In this document: in pieces, positions 7,170-15,960 of the stretch
Layout of the letters: every line of letters starts with the position of its first letter
Position numbering within the stretch: position 1 is the stretch's first letter
Program-made: the position numbers and the translations under genes
NCBI GenBank assembly: GCA_900547275.1
Contig: URGA01000008.1
Coordinates: forward strand, 1-40,770
Length of the DNA stretch: 40,770 nt
Reading direction: 5' to 3'
Origin: an uncultured Oscillospiraceae bacterium
GTDB lineage: Bacteria > Bacillota > Clostridia > Oscillospirales > Acutalibacteraceae
The notes under the pieces: model-generated
Told to the model about the DNA's origin: nothing
The model's database searches: none
The model's input: only the letters and a program-made list of their open reading frames with translations

Positions 7170-8648
7170 TCAGTCCTGACGGCTGCCTGAATAGTTAGGC
7201 GCCTCCTTAGTAATATATACGTCGTGAGGATGGCTTTCAATAAGGCCTGCGCCGGTAATTTTAACGAATTTAGCGTTTGTGCGCAATTCCTGGATGCTGT
7301 GGCAGCCCACATAACCCATACCGGAGCGGAGACCGCCCATCATCTGATAAATTGTATCGCCCACAGCTCCCTTATAAGGAACACGGCCTTCAACGCCTTC
7401 GGGAACGTACTTCTTGTTGTCTTTCTGGAAGTAACGGTCAGCGGAACCTCTGTGCATAGCGCCGAGAGAGCCCATGCCGCGGTAAACCTTGAACTGACGG
7501 CCCTGCCAAATTTCCATTTCACCGGGTGATTCCTCACAGCCGGCAACAAGCGAACCAACCATAACAACTGAACCGCCTGCGGCAATAGCCTTAACGATCT
7601 CACCGCTGTATTTAATACCGCCGTCTGCGATAATCGGAATACCGTATTTATCAGCCATTTCTGCTGAATCGTAAATTGCTGTAATCTGGGGAACGCCGAT
7701 ACCTGCAACAACACGTGTGGTACAGATTGAGCCGGGGCCAATGCCGACCTTAACAGCGTCTGCGCCTGCTTTGATGAGCGCTTCTGTGCCCTCAGCAGTG
7801 GCAACGTTACCTGCGATAAGAGAAATATCCGGGAACGCTTCCTTAACCTTTGCTACTGATTTAAGGATATTCAGGCTGTGGCCGTGAGCAGAGTCAAGAA
7901 CGAACGCGTCTACCTGAGCATCTGCAAGAGCCTTTGCGCGAACAAGAACGTCGTCTGTGGCGCCGATAGCGGCTGCGCAGAGAAGGCGGCCCTTTGCGTC
8001 ACGAGCAGTGTTGGGATACTTAACTGATTTTTCAATATCTTTAATGGTAACAAGACCTGTCAGCTTACCGTTTTTGTCAACGAGAGGAAGCTTTTCAACC
8101 TTGCTCTTCATAAGGATAGCCTTTGCGTCCTCAAGAGTTGTGCCTGCCATTGCGGTTACAAGCTTATCTTTCGGGGTCATAACATCGGCAATCTTAACGT
8201 CAAAATTCTGCATGAAACGCAGGTCGCGGTTTGTAAGAATACCAACAAGCGTGCCGTCCTCCTCACAGATCGGAACACCGCTGATCTTGTACTTGCCCAT
8301 AAGAGCGTCTGCGTCTTTCGCTGTATGATTGGGAGAAAGATAGAACGGATTGGTGATAACGCCGTTCTCCGAACGTTTTACCTTATCAACTTCAATCGCC
8401 TGCTCTTCAATAGACATATTCTTATGAATAACACCGATTCCGCCTTCACGGGCAATGGCGATCGCCATTCTTGACTCGGTTACGGTATCCATAGCCGCTG
8501 TCATTACCGGGATATTCAGCGTAATGTTTTTTGTCAGCTTAGTGGTCAGATCGACCTCTGCAGGAAGAACGTCGGACTCTGCCGGAATCAGCAGCACGTC
8601 GTCAAATGTAAGTCCTTCTTTTACAAATTTTGCGCCATATTCGCTCAT
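7170..8648 (-). CDS. guaB: Inosine-5'-monophosphate dehydrogenase
   Basis: This 492-residue enzyme oxidises IMP to XMP with NAD+, the committed step of GMP synthesis. The N-terminal catalytic segment LTFDDVLLIPAESDVLP is followed by a tandem CBS pair (about 95-215). The active-site loop has GPGSICTTR, whose Cys forms the thioimidate intermediate. The flap contains the conserved YRGMGSLGAM. The length is normal. It is monocistronic: it has its own promoter at 8681-8709 and a hairpin after the stop. The leader is only about 30 bases, so there is no room for a purine riboswitch. Confidence 0.98.
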   Translation of the reverse strand: MSEYGAKFVKEGLTFDDVLLIPAESDVLPAEVDLTTKLTKNITLNIPVMTAAMDTVTESRMAIAIAREGGIGVIHKNMSIEEQAIEVDKVKRSENGVITNPFYLSPNHTAKDADALMGKYKISGVPICEEDGTLVGILTNRDLRFMQNFDVKIADVMTPKDKLVTAMAGTTLEDAKAILMKSKVEKLPLVDKNGKLTGLVTIKDIEKSVKYPNTARDAKGRLLCAAAIGATDDVLVRAKALADAQVDAFVLDSAHGHSLNILKSVAKVKEAFPDISLIAGNVATAEGTEALIKAGADAVKVGIGPGSICTTRVVAGIGVPQITAIYDSAEMADKYGIPIIADGGIKYSGEIVKAIAAGGSVVMVGSLVAGCEESPGEMEIWQGRQFKVYRGMGSLGAMHRGSADRYFQKDNKKYVPEGVEGRVPYKGAVGDTIYQMMGGLRSGMGYVGCHSIQELRTNAKFVKITGAGLIESHPHDVYITKEAPNYSGSRQD

Positions 8649-8680
8649 TTCTTAACCTCCGTCTTTTTAATATTTCTACT

Positions 8681-8709
8681 ATAATAGCACTTTTTTATAT
8701 GCTGTTCAA
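8681..8709 (-). promoter_or_regulatory. guaB promoter
   Basis: On the minus strand, -35 TTGAAC (8709-8704), a 17-base spacer and -10 TATTAT (8686-8681). The leader to the guaB ATG is short and contains GGAGG. Confidence 0.65.
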
Positions 8710-8765
8710 GCATAAATTTTATTTTACAGCAGATAAAATTAAGCCACTGCCGAAAATCAGAATTA

Positions 8766-9269
8766 TTACTCGCCTGCAAAGTAAGCAATCTTGCGGGCAG
8801 TCTCTTCAACGGTATTGCCGTCGCACTTAATTACAGCGTCGGCGTACCTACTGTAAAGGGGAAGCCTCTCGTCGTACATATCCCTGAGCGTACTGCCTTT
8901 TTTCAGCACAATGCCTCTGCTCTCAGGGTTTCCCAGTCGCTCAACCATTGTCTCATAATCAAGATGAAGGTAAATAATTTTACCCATTTTTTTCAGGTGT
9001 TCCATTGCCTTTTCGGAATAAACTACGCTCCCGCCGGTGGCGATAACCGTTCCGCTGATATCAAGAGAAAGTATCGCTTTTTCCTCAGCACTGCGAAAAT
9101 AGTCTAATCCTTCTGTATCTATTATCTGCTGAAGCCGTCTGTTTTCAAGATTTTGGATAAGCAGATCGGTATCAAAAAAATTCTTCAGCATCATTTTTGC
9201 CGCAACAACCCCGCAGGTGGATTTGCCGCAGCCCGGCATTCCAATTAAAATTACGTTTCCTTTAACCAA
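8766..9269 (-). CDS. aroK: Shikimate kinase
   Basis: This 167-residue P-loop kinase phosphorylates shikimate at the 3-hydroxyl with ATP in chorismate biosynthesis. It shows the Walker A motif GMPGCGKST, the FFDTDLLI segment with the shikimate-binding Asp, and the TGGSVV loop. The start is a TTG at 9269: GGAG (9278-9281) lies 8 bases upstream and overlaps the nth stop region, and the resulting length fits the family (about 170). An ATG at 9365 in the same frame would add 32 residues lying within nth and lacks family support. It is the last gene of the ftsE-to-aroK block. Confidence 0.92.
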   Translation of the reverse strand: MVKGNVILIGMPGCGKSTCGVVAAKMMLKNFFDTDLLIQNLENRRLQQIIDTEGLDYFRSAEEKAILSLDISGTVIATGGSVVYSEKAMEHLKKMGKIIYLHLDYETMVERLGNPESRGIVLKKGSTLRDMYDERLPLYSRYADAVIKCDGNTVEETARKIAYFAGE

Positions 9270-9282
9270 AACTTTTTCTCCG

Positions 9283-9921
9283 TTATTTTTGTTTAACTCC
9301 CGCCTTTTTGCAGAAATCAGCCATAATGCATTCACCGCATTTCGGATTTCTGGCGGTGCAGACATCCCTGCCGAACATAACTATTCTGTGGCAGAAATCA
9401 GAGCTTTCATCAGGGGGAATTATTTTTTTAAGTTCAAACTCAATCTTCTTCGGGTCCTTTACCGAAACAAGACCAATTCTGTTGCTTATTCTTATCATAT
9501 GGGTGTCGACAACGATGGCGGCCTTGCCGTAAACATCGCCGACAATAAGATTAGCCGTCTTGCGCCCTACTCCCGGCAGGGTAACAAGTTCTTCAATATT
9601 ATCAGGAACGACGCCGCCGAATTTTTCCTTAACGATCTTCGCCATTCCTATTATTGACTGGGCTTTGCTTTTATAAAAGCCGCAGGAATGAATAAGTTCC
9701 TCAACGTCCTCCTGCTTTGCACTGCAGTAGTCGTCTAGAGTTTTGTATTTTGCAAAAAGCGCAGGTGTAACAAGATTTACCCTTGCGTCTGTGCACTGCG
9801 CCGAAAGTCTCACCGCCACAAGCAGTTCAAAGGGATTTGAAGCGTTCAGCGAACAAACCGCCTCAGGATAAAGCTGTATCAGCGCGTCTACCGCTTTTTG
9901 CGCTCTGTCCTTTTTTGTCAT
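9283..9921 (-). CDS. nth: Endonuclease III (DNA glycosylase/AP lyase)
   Basis: This 212-residue base-excision repair enzyme removes oxidised pyrimidines and cleaves the abasic site. The helix-hairpin-helix LPGVGRKTANLIVG contains the catalytic Lys, and VDTHMIRISNR contains the catalytic Asp. Near the C-terminus the [4Fe-4S] ligands are present with the standard spacing C-x6-C-x2-C-x5-C (CTARNPKCGECIMADFC). The ATG overlaps the rarA stop by 4 bases (ATGA), indicating translational coupling. aroK starts 13 bases after its stop. Confidence 0.97.
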   Translation of the reverse strand: MTKKDRAQKAVDALIQLYPEAVCSLNASNPFELLVAVRLSAQCTDARVNLVTPALFAKYKTLDDYCSAKQEDVEELIHSCGFYKSKAQSIIGMAKIVKEKFGGVVPDNIEELVTLPGVGRKTANLIVGDVYGKAAIVVDTHMIRISNRIGLVSVKDPKKIEFELKKIIPPDESSDFCHRIVMFGRDVCTARNPKCGECIMADFCKKAGVKQK

Positions 9922-11189
9922 TTGTTTCTCCCCTTTATTTTGTCCCAGTACGCCTTGGCGCTCTGCTCGTTTTTATTGTCTGAAAATTCATAGTATTTTC
10001 TGTTTTTCAGCGCGTCCGGCAAATACTGCTGGTTTACCCAGTGGTTATCAAAATCATGGGGATAAAGATAAAACTGGCCTTTGACCTCTGCGTCTTCGCC
10101 GTCATAATGCTTGTTCTGAAGCTGGCGCGGTATCGGCGAATAGTTGCCCTTTTGAACGTCAGCCATTGCGGAATTTATTCCGCAGTAAGCAGAATTGCTC
10201 TTGGGACTATTGCAAACAAGCACAACAGCGTCTGCCAAAGGTATTCTCGCCTCCGGCATTCCCAGCATCTGGGCGGCGTCCACCGCCGCTTTTACGATTG
10301 GAATTATCATGGGATAAGCAAGCCCCACGTCCTCGCAGGCGCAGACCATGAGCCGTCTGCACGCTGAAGGCAGATCCCCAGCCTCCAGCAGTCTTGCAAG
10401 ATAGTAAAGCGCAGCGTTTGGATCAGAACCGCGCATTGATTTTTGATAAGCTGAAATAATATCGTAATGCTCGTCGCCCTCGCGGTCGTATTTTGCAGCG
10501 CTTTTCTGTGAAAATTCCAGCGCAAGAGCCTCGGTAACGAATTTTTCCCCTTCTGAAACTGAGGAAGCGAAAAAGCAGTTTTCCACTCCGTTAAGGGATT
10601 TGCGAACGTCTCCGCCCCCTGCCTTTGCCAGCAGTCGGGGAACGTTTTCCTCCCACGCTATTTTAATGCCGTTTTCTTCTGCTAAGAAGTTAAACGCTTT
10701 TTCAATAAGAGGCGTAACATCCTCCCACTGCACCGCCTTAAATTCAAAAACAGTACAGCGGCTTAAAACAGCAGGATAGATATAAAAATACGGGTTCTCC
10801 GTTGTTGAAGCAATAAGTGTTATCTTTCCGTTTTCTATGTACTCCAGCAGAGACTGTTGCTGGCGCTTGTTGAAATACTGAATTTCGTCAAGATAAAGCA
10901 GAATTCCGTTGGGAGCAGAAAGAGTATCAAGCTCCGCAACGATATCTTTTATATCGGATGTGGAAGCGTTCGTTCCGTTAAGGCGGCGAAGAGCGCGGTT
11001 AGTCTGCTTCGCAATAATTGACGCCACCGTAGTTTTGCCTACTCCCGAAGGCCCGTAAAATATTAAATTGGGAATATTGCCTGACTCTATGAGCCGACGA
11101 AGGGCTTTCCCCTCGCCCAACAGGTGCTTTTGACCGACTACGTCGTCAAGCGTCTGCGGCCGAATTCTGTCTGCCAGCGGGTTTAACAT
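9918..11189 (-). CDS. rarA: Replication-associated recombination AAA+ ATPase RarA/MgsA
   Basis: This 423-residue clamp-loader-like ATPase acts at stalled replication forks. The N-terminus PLADRIRPQTLDDVVGQKHLLG is typical of the family. Walker A is GPSGVGKTT and Walker B is LYLDEIQYF. The C-terminal helical MgsA domain includes RGSDPNAALYYLARLLEAG. The ATG at 11189 is preceded by AGGAG with 7-base spacing and gives the standard N-terminus, although the frame is open a further 24 codons. This start lies inside queH, so the two genes overlap by 44 bases in different frames. Its stop overlaps the nth start. Confidence 0.96.
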   Translation of the reverse strand: MLNPLADRIRPQTLDDVVGQKHLLGEGKALRRLIESGNIPNLIFYGPSGVGKTTVASIIAKQTNRALRRLNGTNASTSDIKDIVAELDTLSAPNGILLYLDEIQYFNKRQQQSLLEYIENGKITLIASTTENPYFYIYPAVLSRCTVFEFKAVQWEDVTPLIEKAFNFLAEENGIKIAWEENVPRLLAKAGGGDVRKSLNGVENCFFASSVSEGEKFVTEALALEFSQKSAAKYDREGDEHYDIISAYQKSMRGSDPNAALYYLARLLEAGDLPSACRRLMVCACEDVGLAYPMIIPIVKAAVDAAQMLGMPEARIPLADAVVLVCNSPKSNSAYCGINSAMADVQKGNYSPIPRQLQNKHYDGEDAEVKGQFYLYPHDFDNHWVNQQYLPDALKNRKYYEFSDNKNEQSAKAYWDKIKGRNK

Positions 11190-11805
11190 CCTCTTTCTCC
11201 TTTGAATAAACGCATCCGCAGAAATTTTGGCGGTAAAGTCCGTACTCCCTGGAAAGTTCAATGGAGCGTTTATATCCTTCTCGTTTTTTGAAATCGGAGG
11301 GAAGCCATTTTACGCCGTATTTTTCGGCGATTTCCGAACCGATTTCGTTTATCTTTGCCGCGTTTTTCAGCGGACTGATTGAAAGCGTAGTGCAAAAATA
11401 ATCAAAGCCGTTTTCCGCCGCAAGTTTGGCCGTGCTTTCAAGGCGCAGGCGGTAACAGCGAAAGCAGCGCTCGCCGCCCTCAGGGCAGTCCTCATATCCC
11501 TTGGCGATACTGAAAAAATCATCGCTGTTATATTCACCTGCAATAAGTTTTACAGGATGAACAAAGGGCATCTCGCCGATTAACCGTTTTTGCTCGGCAA
11601 GTCGCTTGTCAAATTCCTGCTTCGGCGAAATATTAGGATTATAATAATATACAGTAATATCAAAATACTGTGAAAGCCATTCAAGCGTATAACTTGAACA
11701 GGGCGCGCAGCAGCTGTGGAGCAAAAGAGAGGGCACAAGGTCCTCTCTTCTGTTTTTTTCAATTAGAGTTTCACAAAGTTTGTTATAATTGATTTTATTC
11801 ATCAT
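11146..11805 (-). CDS. queH: Epoxyqueuosine reductase QueH
   Basis: This 219-residue protein is of the former DUF208 family, which performs the last step of queuosine tRNA modification without cobalamin (an alternative to QueG). Characteristic features are the adjacent cysteines in LLHSCCAPCSSY, the YYYNPNISPKQEFDKR segment, the downstream pair in RCFRCYRLRLE, and the TTLSISPLKN segment. In the family these cysteines hold an iron-sulfur cluster and metal site. The ATG overlaps the stop of the upstream M23 gene (ATGA; a second ATG follows directly), and its 3' end overlaps rarA by 44 bases. It is cytoplasmic. Confidence 0.95.
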   Translation of the reverse strand: MMNKINYNKLCETLIEKNRREDLVPSLLLHSCCAPCSSYTLEWLSQYFDITVYYYNPNISPKQEFDKRLAEQKRLIGEMPFVHPVKLIAGEYNSDDFFSIAKGYEDCPEGGERCFRCYRLRLESTAKLAAENGFDYFCTTLSISPLKNAAKINEIGSEIAEKYGVKWLPSDFKKREGYKRSIELSREYGLYRQNFCGCVYSKEKEDVKPAGRQNSAADA

Positions 11806-13253
11806 TTACTTAAATAATACGTCGGGTTAACACGGGAACCGTCCAGCCTTATCTCAAAATGGCAGTGGGGACCCGTTGAGTTTCCGGTAGAACCGCTCTT
11901 TGCAATCTGCTGACCTTTCTTAACAGTCTCTCCGGTTCCTACAAGGATAGACGAATTATGAGCGTAAAGCGTTACCACCGTTCTGCCGTGAGAATCTGTA
12001 CCGTGATAAATCATAACGTAATAGCCGTAACTGTAATCAAGGCGCTTAACTTTAATAACAACGCCTGACTGGGCGGCAACCACCTTTGAGCCGGTGGAAC
12101 ACGGAAAATCTATTCCGCCGTGGTACTTTCCGCTGGAATAATTCGGGAAACCTGCGGAAATTGTATAATTGCCCGGCACGGGATACTTCATATTCAGCAC
12201 AGCGTCTGAATTATTGTAAATACCTTCCGCAGAATATGAACCGCCGTTTGAAGCGCTTGTCGTGTGCTTTTTATCTTCGTCTGAAAGAGTAGTTACTTCA
12301 TCGGGCGATTTAAGGCCTGAAATAAGCGCGCTGATCTCATCCTGAACAGCCTTAGTCAGCTCCTCATCCTCATTTCTAAACTCAGTGTACATCTGGTTCT
12401 GAGAGTTTAACTTTGCAAGAAGCGCGTCGCTCTCCGCCCTGTCGGAAGCAAGAGTAATCTTGTTGGCGGCAATAGTCTCCTGATTGCGCTCTATCTGATC
12501 CTGCTTCGTTTTAAGGGTGTCGTTCTTTTTATCAAGATCCGCCTTGATGGTTTCGTATTCTTTCTTCTGCTGGTTAAGACCATCCTGCTTTGTGCAGATC
12601 TCTTCCATCTTAGTGTTTACTTCCTGCAAAAGCTCGGTGTCGCTCTTTGCGACGGCCTTTATCATCTCGTATCTTGTAAGAAAACCTGAAACGTCCTTGC
12701 AGGAAAGAAGCGCGGTGATTATGCTGTAATGTCCGCTTATGTACATAACTCTCAGGCGGTAGCAGTAAGCCTCATACGTCGCTTCAAACTTTTCGTTAAG
12801 ACCGTCCAGCTCCTCCTGGGCTTCAGAAATAAATTCTTCAAGAGCCTTAAGCTGTTCTTCGTTTTTCTTTATCTGGGGCTTAAGTTTGTCGATCTCTTTC
12901 TGGTTTTCGTCGATCTGCTCCTGCATAACCGTCAGCTGGTCGTTCATTGAGCCGATCTTCTGATCAAGAGTATCTATATACTCCTGGGTAACCTTTGAAT
13001 CTTTTGCAAGTTCCTTTAACTTCTTTTCTGATTCTGTAATGCTTTCCTGCAGTTCCTGCTGCTGCTCTTCAAGAGTTTTCTTTACCTCTTCTTTTTTTGC
13101 CTCTTCTTCGGCATTGGTGGTGCTTTCATTTGAAGCTTCTGTTGTTGCATCTGAAGCAGGAGCTGGAGCCGCCCACACCGAACCTGTAAGAGTGCAAACG
13201 GAAAATACCACCGCAAGCAGAAACACGACTGCTCTTTTTGAAATATTATTCAA
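11802..13253 (-). CDS. Secreted coiled-coil M23 peptidase, third of three paralogues
   Basis: This is a 483-residue murein hydrolase of the EnvC/CwlO/PcsB-like type. Signal peptide about 1-29 (VVFLLAVVFSVCTLTGSVWA), then an Ala/Thr/Glu-rich segment, a long coiled coil (about 50-320) and a C-terminal LytM/M23 domain (about 355-480). The zinc ligands are all present (HGGID and HCHFE), so unlike E. coli EnvC it can be catalytically active. Within the coil it has the motif AYCYRLRVMYISG shared with its two neighbours. The start is TTG at 13253 with AAGGAG 10 bases upstream. It is located outside the membrane. In this operon it should be controlled by FtsEX and cut peptide cross-links at division. 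Confidence 0.9.
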   Translation of the reverse strand: MNNISKRAVVFLLAVVFSVCTLTGSVWAAPAPASDATTEASNESTTNAEEEAKKEEVKKTLEEQQQELQESITESEKKLKELAKDSKVTQEYIDTLDQKIGSMNDQLTVMQEQIDENQKEIDKLKPQIKKNEEQLKALEEFISEAQEELDGLNEKFEATYEAYCYRLRVMYISGHYSIITALLSCKDVSGFLTRYEMIKAVAKSDTELLQEVNTKMEEICTKQDGLNQQKKEYETIKADLDKKNDTLKTKQDQIERNQETIAANKITLASDRAESDALLAKLNSQNQMYTEFRNEDEELTKAVQDEISALISGLKSPDEVTTLSDEDKKHTTSASNGGSYSAEGIYNNSDAVLNMKYPVPGNYTISAGFPNYSSGKYHGGIDFPCSTGSKVVAAQSGVVIKVKRLDYSYGYYVMIYHGTDSHGRTVVTLYAHNSSILVGTGETVKKGQQIAKSGSTGNSTGPHCHFEIRLDGSRVNPTYYLSK

Positions 13254-13267
13254 TTTCCGCTCTCTCC

Positions 13268-14674
13268 TTACGGTAAATATATTTCCGGATCAACATAATC
13301 GTAATAGTTCGGTGTTCTTACCTCAAAGTGGCAGTGGGGTCCCGTTGAGTTACCCGTTGAGCCGCTTTCGGCAATCTTCTGCCCTTTCTTTACATATGTT
13401 CCTTCGGATACGGAACGCTTGCTGTTGTGGGCATAAAGAGTATAAACCTGGTTGCCGTTTTTATCTTTCTTGTCGTGCATTATAACGATATAACGGCCGT
13501 AACTGCGGTAATTGCCGTTAGAGTCTTTAAGGTCTGTAGAAACAATTACCGTTCCCGATTCAGCGGCAACGACCGTAGAACCTGTCGGGCAGGCAAAGTC
13601 GCAACCCGTATGGCCCGAATAACCGTAAAACGACGTTGTTATCGTCGTCTGGCTGGGCACAGGATACGTAAGGCTGAGCGTCTTTGAAGAAGACGTGGTA
13701 GTCTTTTTAGTTGTATCTTTATCAGAATCATCACCGTCAGACGGCTTCTTCGTTGTTTGCTTTTCAGTAGTTGTTGTCGTTGTGGAATATTTTTCCGCAG
13801 CCTCGGCAATCTGTCTGTTAATCTCGTCCAGATCTTCCTGTGTCTGGTCGCGGTATTCTGAATAAGCTTTCGTTTTGTCTGTAAGCTGTTTAAGAAGCGT
13901 GTTTGCTTCCTGCTGTTCTTCAGAAAGTGTCGTTTCCTGGGTTTCCATTTCTTTCTTATCGGCTTCCAGCGATTTAACAGTTGCGGCAAGTTCCTTTTCA
14001 GTGTTAACAAGCTCCGTCTGTTTTTCCTTCAGCGTGTCATGCTTGTCTGCCAGATCGGCTTTCGCCTCTTTGACTTCCGTTCCTGTTTCCTGGATAGATT
14101 TAAGCAGCTGAGTATCGTGCTTTGAAACTCTGCTTATCATTTCATATCTTGTAAGCAGCTGGCCGATGTCACTGCTGGTGAGCAGGAAAGACAATACGCT
14201 TGTCTCGCCGCTGATATACATTGCGCGAAGGCGCTGACAGTATTCTTCGTAATTCTTGTTGAAACTTACCATCAGTTCGTCGATTTCTTTGTTAAGATCA
14301 TCGATCTGAACGTCTATCTCGGCGATTTCCTCCGTGTTTTCCTTGTGCTGTCTGTTCAGGCTGACAATACGATCCTCGGAAGAACTTACTTTATCTTTAA
14401 CTATATTCAGCTGTTCGCGCAGATATTTAATTTTTTCATCAAGCGCGTTGATATATTCTTCCGTATCTTTGCTCTGATCACCGAGATCGTCAAGCTGGCT
14501 CTGAACTTCGCTGAGTTTGCTTTCCAGATATTCCTGCTTCTGCTCCGGGGTCATATTTTCATAATTGACGTCCTGTTGGGCGGAAACGGTAATATTGGAA
14601 AAAACTGTTACCGAAAGGAAGCAGAAAGCCAGAAAAACGGCAAAAAATTTCAAAAAATAGTTCTGACGTTTCAC
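13268..14674 (-). CDS. Secreted coiled-coil M23 peptidase, second of three paralogues
   Basis: This is a 468-residue protein with a signal peptide (about 1-32), a coiled coil (about 35-275), and a Thr/Lys/Asp-rich linker (about 285-320) unlike those of its neighbours. It ends with an M23 domain that keeps HTGCD and HCHFE as zinc ligands. The coil contains EYCQRLRAMYISG followed by LLTRYEMI, as in the paralogues. Start choice: the GTG at 14683 sits only 1 base after AGGA, whereas the GTG at 14674 has 10-base spacing, so 14674 is preferred. It is a likely FtsEX-dependent peptidoglycan endopeptidase. The stop is 14 bases before the next paralogue. Confidence 0.9.
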   Translation of the reverse strand: MKRQNYFLKFFAVFLAFCFLSVTVFSNITVSAQQDVNYENMTPEQKQEYLESKLSEVQSQLDDLGDQSKDTEEYINALDEKIKYLREQLNIVKDKVSSSEDRIVSLNRQHKENTEEIAEIDVQIDDLNKEIDELMVSFNKNYEEYCQRLRAMYISGETSVLSFLLTSSDIGQLLTRYEMISRVSKHDTQLLKSIQETGTEVKEAKADLADKHDTLKEKQTELVNTEKELAATVKSLEADKKEMETQETTLSEEQQEANTLLKQLTDKTKAYSEYRDQTQEDLDEINRQIAEAAEKYSTTTTTTEKQTTKKPSDGDDSDKDTTKKTTTSSSKTLSLTYPVPSQTTITTSFYGYSGHTGCDFACPTGSTVVAAESGTVIVSTDLKDSNGNYRSYGRYIVIMHDKKDKNGNQVYTLYAHNSKRSVSEGTYVKKGQKIAESGSTGNSTGPHCHFEVRTPNYYDYVDPEIYLP

Positions 14675-14730
14675 TGGCTTCACTTCCTAAAAATAATACG
14701 ATATAGAATTTATAGAATTTAATTTTAATT

Positions 14731-15960
14731 TTACAGATAGTTCATGGGGTTTACTTGCGTTCCGTTTACACGAACCTCAAAGTGGCAGTGGGGGCCTGTT
14801 GAGTTACCCGTTGAACCGCTCTTCGCAACGATCTGGCCGGCAGTAACATGGTCGCCCTGGCTTACAAGAATGCTACTGTTATGGGCATAAAGTGTTGAAA
14901 GGCCGTCGCCGTGGTCGATGATAAGGTATCTGCCATAGCTGTATGTAAGGTACTTAACAAGAATAACGGTACCTGACGCCGCGGCATATACGTTTGAGCC
15001 GCTGCTTACCGGGAAGTCAACACCGCCGTGGTAAGCGCCTGATGAATAATTGGGATAGCCCGCTGAAATAGTACGGGAATCAGTGGGATAACGAAGCTGA
15101 CCTGAACCTGAACCTGTTGAACCGCTTCCGCTGTATGCCGCTGAAATCTCGTTTTCAACAGCCTGGAGTTTTGCCTTGTCGGTTTCGATCGCTTCCAGAT
15201 ACTCGGAGCTCTGGCTTGCAAGTTTTTTCATAAGCGCGTTGCACTCTGAAACTTCGCTGTCCAGTTCCGCCTTTGATGAAGAAGTATCGTCGATATTCTT
15301 CTGGAGAGACGCCTTGTCCTCTTCCAGCGACTTCTTGTCGTCGTCGTACTCTTTCTTCTTTTCCTCGAGCTTCTTCTTTTCAGCTTCGATTTCCTTCATC
15401 TTCTGCATCAGCTCGTCCAGCGTTGCGCTGTCCTGCTCTGAAACTGACTTTATCATTTCCGAGCGGGTAAGCAAAGCGCTGAGGTCAGGGCAGGTAAGCA
15501 GAACCTCAAGAGTTGACGCACTGCCGCTGATATACATAGCGCGCAGACGCTGGCAGTATTCTTCATAAACAGTATCGAATTCCGCCTGCTTTTTATCAAT
15601 CTCTATCTGAGTTTGGTTAATCTCTTTTTCTGTTTTTTCAATATTCGCCTGAGTTGCGTCAATCTCTGCCTGAAGGGCAGCTTTGTCGTCCTCAAGGTTG
15701 TCTATCTTGTCCTGCAGCAGATTTATTTTTTGCTGAAGAACGCTGATATATTCTTCAGTTTCGCTTTTTTGCTGTGAAAGATCGTCAAGCTTGTCCTGGG
15801 CGCTGTCAATTCTTGACTGGATTTTGTCTTTTTCGTCTTCCAGCTCAGAACGAGACTTTGCCTGAACTGCAACAGCCGACGTCATGCTCGTAGCAATAAG
15901 CACTATACTGCATATAACGGAAATTAATTTTACTAATGATTTAGACCGCACTAATCTCAC
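14731..15960 (-). CDS. Secreted coiled-coil M23 peptidase, first of three paralogues
   Basis: This is a 409-residue protein with a signal peptide about 1-34, a dense coiled coil (about 35-255), and a short Ser/Gly linker. The C-terminal M23 domain has intact ligands HGGVD and HCHFE. It shares EYCQRLRAMYISG and LLTRSEMI with its two paralogues. The start is GTG at 15960 with AAGGA 5 bases upstream, giving a 20-base overlap with ftsX. It is therefore translationally closest to FtsX and the best candidate for its primary partner, by analogy with CwlO in Bacillus and PcsB in Streptococcus. The partner assignment is inferred from gene order. Confidence 0.92.
   Translation of the reverse strand: MRLVRSKSLVKLISVICSIVLIATSMTSAVAVQAKSRSELEDEKDKIQSRIDSAQDKLDDLSQQKSETEEYISVLQQKINLLQDKIDNLEDDKAALQAEIDATQANIEKTEKEINQTQIEIDKKQAEFDTVYEEYCQRLRAMYISGSASTLEVLLTCPDLSALLTRSEMIKSVSEQDSATLDELMQKMKEIEAEKKKLEEKKKEYDDDKKSLEEDKASLQKNIDDTSSSKAELDSEVSECNALMKKLASQSSEYLEAIETDKAKLQAVENEISAAYSGSGSTGSGSGQLRYPTDSRTISAGYPNYSSGAYHGGVDFPVSSGSNVYAAASGTVILVKYLTYSYGRYLIIDHGDGLSTLYAHNSSILVSQGDHVTAGQIVAKSGSTGNSTGPHCHFEVRVNGTQVNPMNYL

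Noticed and set aside
8649..8765. Possible purine riboswitch before guaB
   Set aside because: The promoter at 8681-8709 leaves a leader of only about 30 bases, too short for an aptamer.
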